Of a stretch of 64,000 bases of DNA, positions 44,890-53,315 are shown piece after piece; the stretch's first letter is position 1, and the number at the start of each line of letters is the position of its first letter. This DNA is from Mucilaginibacter phyllosphaerae. GTDB lineage: Bacteria; Bacteroidota; Bacteroidia; Sphingobacteriales; Sphingobacteriaceae. The notes below the pieces were generated by a model, which saw nothing but the letters and a program-made list of their open reading frames with translations, ran no database searches and was not told the origin of the DNA. The stretch covers positions 1,054,001 to 1,118,000 of the forward strand of contig NZ_SNQG01000001.1 in NCBI RefSeq assembly GCF_004378255.1, written 5' to 3'. The position numbers and the translations under genes were made by a program.

Positions 44890-45654
44890 TTATTTATTAA
44901 CCTGCTTTACGTACTGGTCTATAGCCATGGTCATGGAGGGGGCGCCGGGCGTTGGGGCGGGTATATCCAGTATCAAACCGGCATCTAAAACGGCCTTATG
45001 GGTTGTAGCCCCAAATGCGGCGATACGGGTGTTGTTCTGCTTAAAATCAGGAAAGTTTTTGTATAACGACTGGATACTGGACGGGCTGAAGAAGGCGATA
45101 ACATCGTAAAAAACCTCGGCCAGGTCGCTCAGGTCGCTGCATACGGTACGAAATAATACTGCGGGGGTAAAGTTATAGCCATTATCCAGCAAAAACTTCT
45201 GCGTTTCTTCGGCAGCTACGTCAGAGCATGGGTAAAGAAACTTCTCGGCAGAGTGTTTTTTCAATACCTCGGCCAGGTCGGCAGCGGTTTGTTTACCAAA
45301 AAATATTTTACGCTTACGGTACTGAATATATTTTTGCAGGTACAGGGCAATGGTTTCAGACAGGCAGAAGTACTTCATTTCTACAGGTACCTCGAAACGC
45401 ATCTCTTCGCAAATGCGGAAAAAATGGTCGGCAGAGTTACGGCTGGTGAAGATCACAGCAGTAAAATCGCCCAGGTTTATTTTTTCTTTACGAAAATCCT
45501 TGGCGGGCACCCCTTCAACATGAATAAACGACCTGAAATCAATTTTTAAATTTAGCTTTTTAGCTAACTCAGCATAAGGATTTTTATCATTCTCAGGTTT
45601 TGGCAGCGTAACTAAAATACTCTTAACCTTTTTCTTTCTATCTTCCAATGCCAT
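44890..45654 (-). CDS. hemD: uroporphyrinogen-III synthase-like protein
   Basis: 254 residues of the HemD two-lobed fold, which closes the linear hydroxymethylbilane into uroporphyrinogen III in haem synthesis. VKSILVTLPKPENDKNPYAEL at the start, DFTAVIFTSRNSADHFFRI (family 'd.viftS.nav'), LYPCSDVAAEE, DVIAFFSPSSIQSLYKNF and RIAAFGATTHKAVLDAGL, the expected HemD pattern. The assignment is by weak but ordered motifs, as usual for this divergent family. Follows DUF4271 by eight bases on the same strand. Confidence 0.8.
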   Translation of the reverse strand: MALEDRKKKVKSILVTLPKPENDKNPYAELAKKLNLKIDFRSFIHVEGVPAKDFRKEKINLGDFTAVIFTSRNSADHFFRICEEMRFEVPVEMKYFCLSETIALYLQKYIQYRKRKIFFGKQTAADLAEVLKKHSAEKFLYPCSDVAAEETQKFLLDNGYNFTPAVLFRTVCSDLSDLAEVFYDVIAFFSPSSIQSLYKNFPDFKQNNTRIAAFGATTHKAVLDAGLILDIPAPTPGAPSMTMAIDQYVKQVNK

Positions 45655-45662
45655 ATATAATC

Positions 45663-46649
45663 TTACCTAAATCCTATATTAAGTGCCTTAATCAATATTA
45701 ATATGGGGCAAATTTCAAGGGCACAAAGATAGATAAATAAATAAAATTTATGAAATCGAAAATTTGAAATAATACTTACGCTGCTGCGCAGATATTGCCA
45801 TATAAATATAACAACAACTAAAAGTAAAGTTATTGCCAGTAAAAAAGGGATAAACTGATCGGCTATCAGGCTAAAACACAGCGCTATGGGTAAAAAAACA
45901 AAGGTGATATTAAAATAGGTAAGCGATAGGGCCGAGATGTATTCGCTTACCAGTTTATTGATATCAAACACAAAACCTAAAAACTTAAGCACCAGAAATT
46001 TGCTTGCAAAAAGCGTGATAATAACAAACGATAGGGTAATAAAAAGCTGGAAACCCGCAATAGTATAATATACTTTGTAATAACCGGTGGTAAGCAAGTA
46101 TAAAAACAAGCCGCAGGTAAACCCAAACAGCAGGAACAAGCCGGCAAACGTCCAGAAGTTGATGGGGCTATCCTCCTTACCGGCCTGGCTTACGGTTTTA
46201 CGGTTGTAAAAGGATTGAAAAACGTTGCTCATATCCTTACTGGAGAATATGTTTAACCCCGATGCAAAAAGCATTAGGGCAATAATAATGGCTATTACCC
46301 AAACATCGCGCGAGGGCCTGGCGTGGCCGTATCCCTGCATGCTTTTAGTTTTTGATGACAGGCCGAGATACAGGTCGCCTTTGTATGTATTTGCCTTTAA
46401 TATGCTATCAACAAAAATATTGGGGCGGTTGGGGTTTGGGGCAACTATATAAACTTTGCCCAATGAATCTGACACGAACTGCTCACGGCTGGCCGCAGCA
46501 TGCGCTACCGAATCTAAAAAAGGCATTGGCCCTTTGTAGCGGGGGCGCAGCGGCATGCTGTCTGCAGCGGTTTGCACGGTATCTGCCTGTGCATAAGCAG
46601 TAGTATAGCCTGTGGCAAGCATCCATAAAAAGCAAATAAACCAGCGCAT
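45663..46649 (-). CDS. DUF4271 membrane protein
   Basis: 328 residues. A signal-like N-terminus (WFICFLWMLATGYTTAYAQ) is followed by a soluble part of about 110 residues and then about seven membrane helices (WVIAIIIALMLFASGLNIF; FWTFAGLFLLFGFTCGLFLYLLTT; LFITLSFVIITLFASKFLVLKFLGFVF; and others to the C-terminus). It matches the Bacteroidota DUF4271 family, whose genes commonly sit next to a uroporphyrinogen-III synthase gene. No function is known. It probably shares a transcript with hemD. Confidence 0.7.
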   Translation of the reverse strand: MRWFICFLWMLATGYTTAYAQADTVQTAADSMPLRPRYKGPMPFLDSVAHAAASREQFVSDSLGKVYIVAPNPNRPNIFVDSILKANTYKGDLYLGLSSKTKSMQGYGHARPSRDVWVIAIIIALMLFASGLNIFSSKDMSNVFQSFYNRKTVSQAGKEDSPINFWTFAGLFLLFGFTCGLFLYLLTTGYYKVYYTIAGFQLFITLSFVIITLFASKFLVLKFLGFVFDINKLVSEYISALSLTYFNITFVFLPIALCFSLIADQFIPFLLAITLLLVVVIFIWQYLRSSVSIISNFRFHKFYLFIYLCALEICPILILIKALNIGFR

Positions 46650-46755
46650 GTATCAAAACCGTATAAGCCGCAAATTTACCTTATTTATGGCACTTATAAT
46701 AAGCGTTAACTTATTTATACTGGTTTAATTGAATTAATATCCTGATTTTTGCCCT

Positions 46756-47877
46756 ATGGCCGGTATCTACATCCACATCCCGTTTTGCAAGCAAGCCTGC
46801 CATTATTGCGATTTCCATTTCAGTACATCTGCAAAATATAAAGATGAGATGGTTGATGCACTGGTTAAAGAGGTTAGCCTGCAAAAAGGCTATCTGGGTA
46901 ATGAAACGGTGGAGACCATTTATTTTGGTGGGGGCACACCTTCGGTACTTTCTGCCGACGAGATCATCCGTATCATCAATACCATAACCGAGTTGCACAC
47001 CGTTACCGCAGATGCCGAAATTACCCTGGAAGCTAACCCGGATGACCTGGACCGGCAAAAGATAAACGCTTTAAGGCATACGCCGGTTAACCGCTTCAGC
47101 ATCGGCATCCAGTCATTTTTTGATGAGGACCTGCAATGGATGAACCGCGTGCACCGGGCAAAAGAGGCGGAGGCATCGATAAAACGCGCACAGGATGCCG
47201 GGTTTGAAAACATTACTGCCGACCTGATTTATGGCTACCCGCTGCTTACCGATACCAAATGGAAGCAAAACCTGTACAAAATTTTTGAACTGGGCATCCC
47301 CCACATATCCGCCTATAGCATGACGGTTGAGCCGCAAACGGCGCTGGCAGCCTTTATCAGCAAAAAAAAGCAGGCGCCCATGAACGAGGGCCAGAGCGCC
47401 AACCAGTTTAACCTGATGCTGGATGCCATGCAAAGCAACGGGTTTGAACAGTACGAGATCTCTAACTTTTGCCGGCCCGGCCATTACTCGCGCCATAACT
47501 CCAACTACTGGCGTGGCGTTAAGTACCTGGGTATCGGCCCATCGGCACACTCTTTTAACGGCGATAACCGGCAATGGAATATAGCCAACAATGCTAAATA
47601 CATCAGCAGTGTAAATCTTAACACCATACCCGCCGAAATTGAAATACTGACAGAAACCAACCGCCTGAACGAATACATCATGACCGCGTTGCGCACCATC
47701 TGGGGGCTTGATCTGGATAAGCTTAACAGCATAGCACCCGGCGCCTCAAACGAGGTTTTAAAAGCCGCCAAGCCTTATTTTGAGGACGGCAGCCTTTTGC
47801 AAAACGATCATATTTTAACACTCAGCCCTAAGGGTAAGTTATATGCCGATATAATAACTTCTAATATTTTCTTTTAA
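46756..47877 (+). CDS. hemW: HemW-type radical SAM protein
   Basis: 373 residues. The radical SAM cluster motif CKQACHYCDF (Cys 11, 15, 18) is HemW-like, not the HemN oxidase pattern. YFGGGTPSVLSADEI and EITLEANPDDL, then RFSIGIQSFFDEDLQWMNR, and an N-x-Y-W loop (RHNSNYWRGVKYLGIGPSAHSF) are the family's ordered features. HemW is a haem chaperone, not a coproporphyrinogen oxidase, although often annotated as one. It lies 43 bases before the candidate RiPP precursor, likely by chance. Confidence 0.85.
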   Translation: MAGIYIHIPFCKQACHYCDFHFSTSAKYKDEMVDALVKEVSLQKGYLGNETVETIYFGGGTPSVLSADEIIRIINTITELHTVTADAEITLEANPDDLDRQKINALRHTPVNRFSIGIQSFFDEDLQWMNRVHRAKEAEASIKRAQDAGFENITADLIYGYPLLTDTKWKQNLYKIFELGIPHISAYSMTVEPQTALAAFISKKKQAPMNEGQSANQFNLMLDAMQSNGFEQYEISNFCRPGHYSRHNSNYWRGVKYLGIGPSAHSFNGDNRQWNIANNAKYISSVNLNTIPAEIEILTETNRLNEYIMTALRTIWGLDLDKLNSIAPGASNEVLKAAKPYFEDGSLLQNDHILTLSPKGKLYADIITSNIFF

Positions 47878-47920
47878 CGAATATTAATTGCAATTTGCAT
47901 TTAACAAACTAACCAATTAT

Positions 47921-48130
47921 ATGAAAAATCTAAATTTAAAGAAAAATCAACTAACCAGAAGTGAACTTAAAACAGTTTTAGGTGGCAAAGAACAATTACC
48001 TAATTATAATTGGGTTTGCGCTTGTAATAACAACCAAGCTTACACAGTGGATGGCGTTTCTGCAACTTATGCTTTAGCAACTATCGACACTTATTGCGGT
48101 GACGGCGGTGGTTATTGCAGACCCTATTAA
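47921..48130 (+). CDS. candidate RiPP precursor with double-glycine leader
   Basis: 69 residues. The leader MKNLNLKKNQLTRSELKTVLGG is Lys-rich and ends in a GG site, the pattern recognised by C39-type peptidase-transporters in Bacteroidota. The core of 47 residues (KEQLPNYNWVCACNNNQAYT...) has four cysteines (WVCACN, DTYCGD, YCRPY) and many Gly, Tyr and Thr. The Cys pairs could form disulfides or thioethers. ATG 47921 is chosen over an upstream start because it gives the typical leader. No lanthipeptide synthase, radical SAM modifier or ABC peptidase gene is visible nearby; two oxygenase-like proteins lie 1 kb downstream. Confidence 0.7.
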   Translation: MKNLNLKKNQLTRSELKTVLGGKEQLPNYNWVCACNNNQAYTVDGVSATYALATIDTYCGDGGGYCRPY

Positions 48131-48145
48131 TATTGCTGTTATTTT

Positions 48146-48180
48146 AATTTAGGGATTATAAATCCCTAAATTAATTTTTT
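48146..48180 (+). terminator. rho-independent terminator after the peptide gene
   Basis: AATTTAGGGATT (48146-48157), three-base loop, AATCCCTAAATT (48161-48172): a perfect 12-base stem followed by AATTTTTT. Confidence 0.8.
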
Positions 48181-48366
48181 AAATGCATTATCCGTATTAA
48201 ATTACGGCTCTCATTTATTATCACTCCTGCCCAGATTTAATATACTTCTTAAATTCCTATAAGAAGATCAACTATAGCGTTTGGTTGTTTGAAATATGGC
48301 ATCCGGCAAAACCGCCTGCGGCGTAAAGGCGTATCTGCTATAACAAATAAAACATACCTAAGAAAC

Positions 48367-48915
48367 ATGAAAAAATTAATTATCGCGGCGTTTGCTTTAG
48401 CAGCTATTGCAATAGCCCCTAACACTTACGCCCAAACTAAAATGGTTGGCGGTGCAGCAATGTATCCAACAAAAAACATTGTAGAAAACGCCGTAAATTC
48501 AAAAGACCATACCATACTGGTAGAGGCAGTTAAAGCTGCAGGTTTGGTAGAAACCCTGCAATCTGCAGGCCCGTTCACTGTGTTTGCACCAACTAACGAG
48601 GCATTTAACAAATTGCCAAAAGGCACTGTAGAAACTTTGGTAAAACCAGAGAACAAAGCAACCTTAACTAAAATTTTAACTTACCATGTTGTAGCAGGTA
48701 AAGTTAGCGCTGCAGATTTAATGGCAAAAATTAAAGCCGGTAAAGGTACTGCCGAATTAACTACCGTTAGCGGTGGCGTTTTAAAAGCCATGGCAAAAGG
48801 CGGCAAAATTTATTTAGTTGACGAAAAAGGCGGCAAAAGCTGGGTAACCATTGCCGATGTTAACCAAAGCAACGGCGTAATACACGTAGTAAATACTGTA
48901 TTAATGCCAAATTAG
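48367..48915 (+). CDS. secreted fasciclin-domain protein
   Basis: 182 residues with a Sec signal (MKKLIIAAFALAAIAIAPNTYAQ). The mature part is one FAS1 domain: HTILVEAVKAAGLVETLQSAGPFTVFAPTNEAFNKLPKGTVETLV, with the H1 motif TVFAPTNEAF, LTKILTYHVVAGKV, and the H2 motif VNQSNGVIHVVNTVLMP. Such proteins bind extracellular matrix or other cell surfaces in many bacteria; role here unknown. An open frame upstream is rejected because the signal peptide starts at 48367. Confidence 0.9.
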   Translation: MKKLIIAAFALAAIAIAPNTYAQTKMVGGAAMYPTKNIVENAVNSKDHTILVEAVKAAGLVETLQSAGPFTVFAPTNEAFNKLPKGTVETLVKPENKATLTKILTYHVVAGKVSAADLMAKIKAGKGTAELTTVSGGVLKAMAKGGKIYLVDEKGGKSWVTIADVNQSNGVIHVVNTVLMPN

Positions 48916-49005
48916 TCGGTTAATAGTTGGCAGTAGCAAAATGTGAGTGAGTGTGATGAGTACTGCACTGCCAACTAAAAACTGAAAACTTTTATACTAC
49001 CTGTT

Positions 49006-49040
49006 AAACCCGGTTGCAAAAGCGCCGGGTTTGTTTTTTT
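49006..49040 (+). terminator. rho-independent terminator after the fasciclin gene
   Basis: AAACCCGG (49006-49013) and CCGGGTTT (49025-49032) pair, followed by GTTTTTTT. Confidence 0.7.
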
Positions 49041-49093
49041 GTCAAAAAAATAGCACAAATAGATTTTTAAATGTTATGCCTGTGTTAAAAAAT

Positions 49094-49101
49094 TAATTTT
49101 G
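49094..49101 (+). promoter_or_regulatory. -7 box of the first oxygenase gene
   Basis: TAATTTTG matches TAnnTTTG 21 bases before ATG 49123. No clear -33 box is seen. Confidence 0.4.
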
Positions 49102-49122
49102 CACAGAATAGGAATATATACC

Positions 49123-50001
49123 ATGAGCTTGTCCCTTACCCAGATAGACAGAGTTGATAACATCAGCAAAAAAGATTTCATCAACAATTATTTAAAACCA
49201 CGCAAACCGCTGGTGATACGCAAGGCCACACAAAGCTGGCCCGCGCTGCAAAAATGGACCTTTGATTATTTAAAGGAAACCGTGGGCGACCAGCTTGTGC
49301 CGTTGTACGACAGCTCAAAAGCCGATCCATCAAAACCTATTAATGCATCGGCTGCCGAAATGAAGTTTGGCGATTACATCAACCTGATACAAAAAGAGCC
49401 AACCGACCTGCGCATCTTTTTATTCGACCCGATAAAGCATGCCCCGGCATTACTGGATGATTACCGCTCCCCTACCGGTTTGATGGGCGGCTTTTTAGAT
49501 AAATACCCCAATATGTTTTTCGGCGGCAAAGGCTCGGTTACCTTTTTACATTACGATATCGATCTGGCACACATCTTCCACACTCATTTTAACGGCCGCA
49601 AACATGTTATTTTGTTTGATAATAAGTGGAGCGAACGCCTGTACAAGATCCCCTTTGCTACTTATGCCCTGGAAGATTATGATATTGAAAACCCCGACTT
49701 TGAAAAATTCCCGGCACTAAACGGCATACAAGGCCAGGAAACTATTTTAGAGCATGGCGACACTTTGTTTATGCCAACCGGTTACTGGCACTGGATGAAA
49801 TACCTGGACGGGTCGTTCTCCATATCGCTGCGCGCCTGGGACAGCTCCTGGGCTATCAAGGCAAAAAGCCTGTACAACCTTACCATACAACGCAAGTTTG
49901 ATGATCTGATGAAAAAGAACTTCCGGATAGGGTATATGGATTGGAAAGAAAAGCTGGCCATAAAACGTGCCGGTAAAGCATTGGCGGCAGGCAAGCCGTA
50001 A
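49123..50001 (+). CDS. JmjC/cupin-8-like oxygenase, tandem copy 1
   Basis: 292 residues. A cupin-like (Cupin_8/JmjC-related) fold with the Fe(II)/2-oxoglutarate motif: HYDIDL near residue 151 gives His and Asp of the facial triad; GRKHVILF the likely 2-oxoglutarate lysine; EHGDTLFMPTGYWHWMKYL the distal histidine region. Related proteins hydroxylate residues of proteins or peptides. RKPLVIRKATQSWPALQKW near the N-terminus is the usual entry motif. ATG 49123 is preferred over an upstream alternative that would add eight residues. A close copy follows at 50163. Confidence 0.75.
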   Translation: MSLSLTQIDRVDNISKKDFINNYLKPRKPLVIRKATQSWPALQKWTFDYLKETVGDQLVPLYDSSKADPSKPINASAAEMKFGDYINLIQKEPTDLRIFLFDPIKHAPALLDDYRSPTGLMGGFLDKYPNMFFGGKGSVTFLHYDIDLAHIFHTHFNGRKHVILFDNKWSERLYKIPFATYALEDYDIENPDFEKFPALNGIQGQETILEHGDTLFMPTGYWHWMKYLDGSFSISLRAWDSSWAIKAKSLYNLTIQRKFDDLMKKNFRIGYMDWKEKLAIKRAGKALAAGKP

Positions 50002-50014
50002 ATGATTATTGTAG

Positions 50015-50040
50015 AGACGCGAAACTTCGCGTCTTTTTTA
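50015..50040. terminator. GAGACGCGAA palindrome acting as terminator
   Basis: AGACGCGAA (50015-50023) and TTCGCGTCT (50026-50034) form a perfect 9-base stem followed by TTTTTT. It combines the dispersed GTAGAGACGCGA repeat with a terminator role after the first oxygenase gene. Confidence 0.6.
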
Positions 50041-50162
50041 TTACGTGTATCCCCATAACACAACCTTAACATCTCTATCCGGTTTTTATTTTGTTCTTTT
50101 GATAACTTTTCGGAGATAATTACGTCCAATACGTAGCTTTTACAATCCGATACACTATAGAT

Positions 50163-51044
50163 ATGAGTTTTATATTAAACCCGATTGATACTGTTGAGAA
50201 CATCAGCGCGGAGGATTTTAAGAAAAATTATCTTGATCCGCGCCGCCCCCTGGTTATTAAAGGCATGACCAAAGCCTGGCCCGCCCGTGATAAGTGGACA
50301 CCAGAATACCTGAAACAGGTGGTAGGTAAAAAGGTGGTGCCGCTGTATGATAACTCTAAGGCCGATCCTTCAAAACCCATTAATTCATCGGCTGCAGAAA
50401 TGCCCTTTGATGATTATATCGACCTCATCAAATCACAACCAACCGAGCTGCGCATCTTTTTCTTTAATATATTTAAACAAGCGCCCCAATTGCTGGATGA
50501 CATCGTTTTCCCGAAAGACCTGATGGGTGGTTTTCTGGAAAGCATGCCCTCAATGTTCTTCGGTGGCTCCAACTCGGTTACTTTTTTACATTACGATATC
50601 GATCTGCCGCACATCTTCCATACCCATTTTGGGGGCCGCAAGCATGTAATATTGTTCGAGAATAAATGGAAACGCCGTTTATACTGCATCCCCAACGCTA
50701 CCTATGCTTTAGAGGATTATGATGTACTAAACCCGGATACCAAAAAGTTCCCCGCGCTGAACGGTGTGCAAGGCACAGAAGTTTTCCTGGAACATGGCGA
50801 CACCTTGTTTATGCCAACCGGTTACTGGCATTGGATGAAATATATTGATGGCTCTTATTCCCTTAGCCTGCGCGCCTGGGATGCATCCATTAGCCGTAAG
50901 GCAGCCAGCGTGTACAACCTGGCGGTAAAAGGCGGTTTAGATAGCCTCCTAAAAATGGCATTCAAAGAAAAGTACGCCAAATACCGCGAACACATTGCCA
51001 TTAAATGGGCAGAGCAGGAATTGGCCGCCGGCAAACCGTATTAG
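50163..51044 (+). CDS. JmjC/cupin-8-like oxygenase, tandem copy 2
   Basis: 293 residues, a clear paralog of the gene at 49123 along its full length, with most residues alike in the middle (for example LHYDIDLPHIFHTHF, GGRKHVILFENKW, GDTLFMPTGYWHWMKY). The metal-binding His/Asp and distal His are kept. It differs most in the C-terminal helical region. A tandem duplication is the simplest explanation. It is followed by a strong terminator. Confidence 0.75.
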   Translation: MSFILNPIDTVENISAEDFKKNYLDPRRPLVIKGMTKAWPARDKWTPEYLKQVVGKKVVPLYDNSKADPSKPINSSAAEMPFDDYIDLIKSQPTELRIFFFNIFKQAPQLLDDIVFPKDLMGGFLESMPSMFFGGSNSVTFLHYDIDLPHIFHTHFGGRKHVILFENKWKRRLYCIPNATYALEDYDVLNPDTKKFPALNGVQGTEVFLEHGDTLFMPTGYWHWMKYIDGSYSLSLRAWDASISRKAASVYNLAVKGGLDSLLKMAFKEKYAKYREHIAIKWAEQELAAGKPY

Positions 51045-51114
51045 TTTAGATTTGAGGTATATATTATTAGCTCCGTTTAAGAATAATATTTAAGCGTTTG
51101 GCATAACGCTATTA

Positions 51115-51159
51115 AAACAAAAGAGGTCTGCTGCAAATTGCAGCAGACCTCTTTTGTTT
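51115..51159. terminator. bidirectional terminator hairpin
   Basis: Perfect 22-base arms 51115-51136 and 51138-51159 with a one-base centre, including GAGGTCTGCTGCAA; A/T-rich on its flanks. It separates the convergent oxygenase and OYE genes. Confidence 0.8.
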
Positions 51160-51176
51160 GTCGTCAATCCTGATAT

Positions 51177-52280
51177 TTACATCACCAATTCGCCAAGCGC
51201 TTGCGGGGTAAAACCTTTTAATTCATCGGTTTCGCCATTACGGATCTTTTGGGCCCAGGCCGGGTCAGATAATAATGGCCTGCCTACGCCTACCAAGTCA
51301 AAATCGCCACGATCAAATCTCCTTAATAATTCATCTAATGAGCTTGGCTGAGAGCTTTCGCCGGCAAATGCGCCAAAAAAATCACCGCTTAACCCTACCG
51401 AACCAACGGTAATGGTTGCTTTGCCGGTTAATTTTTTAGCCCAGCCTGCAAAGTTAAGGTCGCTGCCTTCAAACTCCGGCTCCCAGAAACGGCGTTGCGA
51501 GCAATGCAGGATATCCACACCGGCATCAACCAATGGCGTTAACCAAGCTTCCATTTCCTGCGGATCTTTAGCCAGTTTAAAATCATAAGCCGACGGTTTA
51601 AACTGTGATAGCCTGATGATCAGGGCAAAATCTTCGCCTACGCGCTTGCGCACTTCTTTAATTACCTCTACACCAAAACGGGTGCGTTCGGCCAGGGTTT
51701 TACCACCGTAAACATCGGTACGCTGGTTGGTGCCATCCCAAAAAAACTGGTCTATCAGGTAACCATGTGCGCCGTGGATCTCTACGGTATCAAAACCTAA
51801 GGCTTTGGCATCTGCCGCGGCCTGGCCAAAGGCAGCAATGGTATCGGCAATATCGGCATCCGTCATGGTGTTACCGTTTGTGTTACCCGGCCTGTTCAGG
51901 CCAGACGGGCCTTCAAACGGCTGCGAAGGTACCCAGCCCGATGCGTGGTTATCCATCACCCCCATGTGCCATATTTGCGGCCCCATGGCGCCGCCTGCAG
52001 TGTGCACTTCATTAATCACCTGTTGCCAGCCGGCCAAAGCATCAGCGCCATAAAAATGCGGCACGTTAGCATCGTTTGATGAGGATACGCGGTTAATAAC
52101 CGTTCCTTCTGACAGGATCAGCCCCGCTTCACCTTCGGCGCGTTTTTTATAATACGCGGCAACATCGTCAGTTGGTACACCATTGGGCGAGAAGGAACGC
52201 GTCATGGGTGCCATTACGATGCGGTTTTTAATATTTAGGGTTTTCAGGCTGAACGGCTTGAATAAACTATCTGTATTCAT
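51177..52280 (-). CDS. Old Yellow Enzyme-family NADH:flavin oxidoreductase
   Basis: 367 residues, an FMN TIM barrel reducing activated C=C bonds or nitro compounds. LKTLNIKNRIVMAPMTRSF at the N-terminus, then GPQIWHMGV, FDTVEIHGAHGYLIDQFFWDGTNQRTDVYGG with the catalytic His and Asn positions, and GRPLLSDPAW in the C-terminal FMN-binding loop. Start ATG 52280; a longer open frame shadows the ArsR gene. A 17-base gap separates it from the ArsR regulator, suggesting coregulation by electrophiles or oxidants. Confidence 0.9.
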   Translation of the reverse strand: MNTDSLFKPFSLKTLNIKNRIVMAPMTRSFSPNGVPTDDVAAYYKKRAEGEAGLILSEGTVINRVSSSNDANVPHFYGADALAGWQQVINEVHTAGGAMGPQIWHMGVMDNHASGWVPSQPFEGPSGLNRPGNTNGNTMTDADIADTIAAFGQAAADAKALGFDTVEIHGAHGYLIDQFFWDGTNQRTDVYGGKTLAERTRFGVEVIKEVRKRVGEDFALIIRLSQFKPSAYDFKLAKDPQEMEAWLTPLVDAGVDILHCSQRRFWEPEFEGSDLNFAGWAKKLTGKATITVGSVGLSGDFFGAFAGESSQPSSLDELLRRFDRGDFDLVGVGRPLLSDPAWAQKIRNGETDELKGFTPQALGELVM

Positions 52281-52297
52281 GATATATGCTTGTTTAA

Positions 52298-52597
52298 TTA
52301 TATTTCTTTTTGAATGAGTTCGCTCAACGCGGCAAAGGCTTCTTCGTTGCGTTTGTAGTAGGTCCACTGCCCGGCGCGGGTAGAAGTTACCAGGCCCGCA
52401 CGCTGCAGGCTGGTTAAATATTCGGACACGGTAGATTGGGTAAGCCCCGATTTTTGGTGGATCTGCCCTACGCAAACGCCATGCTCAAAGCCATTTTCTT
52501 TTTGCTCGGGGAAATGATATTCAGGGTCCTTCAACCAGTGAAGTATTTGTAACCTGGCCTTGTTAGAAAGTGCTTTAAAAATCTCTACCTGATCCAT
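52298..52597 (-). CDS. ArsR-family transcriptional regulator
   Basis: 99 residues, winged helix: MDQVEIFKALSNKARLQILHWLKDP, then VCVGQIHQKSGLTQSTVSEYLTSLQRAGLVTSTRAGQWTYYKRN, the ArsR HTH and wing. A single cysteine in HGVCVGQI lies at the family's metal- or redox-sensor position, but no metal-binding CxC pair exists. Start ATG 52597 is preferred; an upstream frame lacks conserved sequence. It directly precedes the OYE gene and likely represses it until an electrophile is present. Confidence 0.85.
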   Translation of the reverse strand: MDQVEIFKALSNKARLQILHWLKDPEYHFPEQKENGFEHGVCVGQIHQKSGLTQSTVSEYLTSLQRAGLVTSTRAGQWTYYKRNEEAFAALSELIQKEI

Positions 52598-52608
52598 AGC
52601 GCAAAGAT

Positions 52609-52628
52609 ATATCGGCTTTTTCCGATAT
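52609..52628 (-). promoter_or_regulatory. inverted repeat before the ArsR gene, candidate operator
   Basis: ATATCGG (52609-52615) and CCGATAT (52622-52628) are 7-base inverted arms with a 6-base centre, starting 11 bases upstream of the ArsR ATG; a further CGATAT half-site lies just beyond. The placement fits ArsR autorepression. Confidence 0.4.
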
Positions 52629-52719
52629 TCCAATTAATATTGGCGATATGACAGTGAGTTGATAAAAGGGAAAACTTAAAGAAAGGTAAATATCGGAAGA
52701 GGCGATAACCCGATAAAAG

Positions 52720-53139
52720 CTAACTCGTGTGATCGCAAACGATCTTCCATTCGCCGTTCACCTTCCTAAACCAGAGGGTAAAATAGCCACCGGGGGTGTC
52801 TTTTTCGCGGGCAAGGCTCCAGGCCCCCATCACAAAAGCATCGGTTTTGCTTAATAGCTGCACCTTATCCAGCCTAAAGGTTAGTTTGCCCATAGCTGCT
52901 TTATCCGGGTAGCTTTTTTTATAATTATCAAGCGTTTGCTGCCAGCCGTAAGTTGGGCCGCGCTTACCGATGAACATCAGCGAATCTGATTTCCAATAGC
53001 CTTGCATAAACGCATTTACATCGCCGTTGCTCCAGGCAGTTTGCTGGTTATGCATTACTTTGATGATGGCCTCCCTATCCTGAGAGAAGCAGCAAAACGA
53101 TGCAAGGATCAAAAGGGAACAAAGGATAAGCTTTTTCAT
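52720..53139 (-). CDS. secreted NTF2-like protein (DUF4440 type)
   Basis: 139 residues. A signal peptide (KKLILCSLLILASFCCFSQ) precedes an NTF2/DUF4440-like fold: DREAIIKVMHNQQTAWSNGDVNAFMQGYW (family 'W..gD...f...w'), SDSLMFIGKRGPTYGWQQTLDNYK and the C-terminal ARE...GYFTLWFRKVNGEWKIVCDHTS. The histidine in CDHTS is the usual position. Such proteins resemble ketosteroid-isomerase-fold binding proteins; no clear reaction. Confidence 0.75.
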   Translation of the reverse strand: MKKLILCSLLILASFCCFSQDREAIIKVMHNQQTAWSNGDVNAFMQGYWKSDSLMFIGKRGPTYGWQQTLDNYKKSYPDKAAMGKLTFRLDKVQLLSKTDAFVMGAWSLAREKDTPGGYFTLWFRKVNGEWKIVCDHTS

Positions 53140-53315
53140 AGCCTAAATATAACCGGGATTTATCAGATTTAAAACATTAAACAATTTTAAGTTGGGGCAA
53201 ACCGCAACTACTTGTTAAACAATTGTTAACAAATTGGGCGGCTTGTTATTCAAAATTTAACATGGTTTACCATAAATCCTTTTTAGATTTACGGCTTATT
53301 GTTCCGATATATCAT

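Noticed and set aside
46756..48130. hemW as radical SAM modifier of the RiPP candidate
   Set aside because: The sequence is a standard HemW with a full haem-chaperone pattern and occurs without peptides elsewhere; closeness is probably accidental.
49123..51044. Histone demethylase-like function for the JmjC-type proteins
   Set aside because: Bacterial members of this fold hydroxylate proteins, peptides or small molecules; there is no evidence for demethylation.
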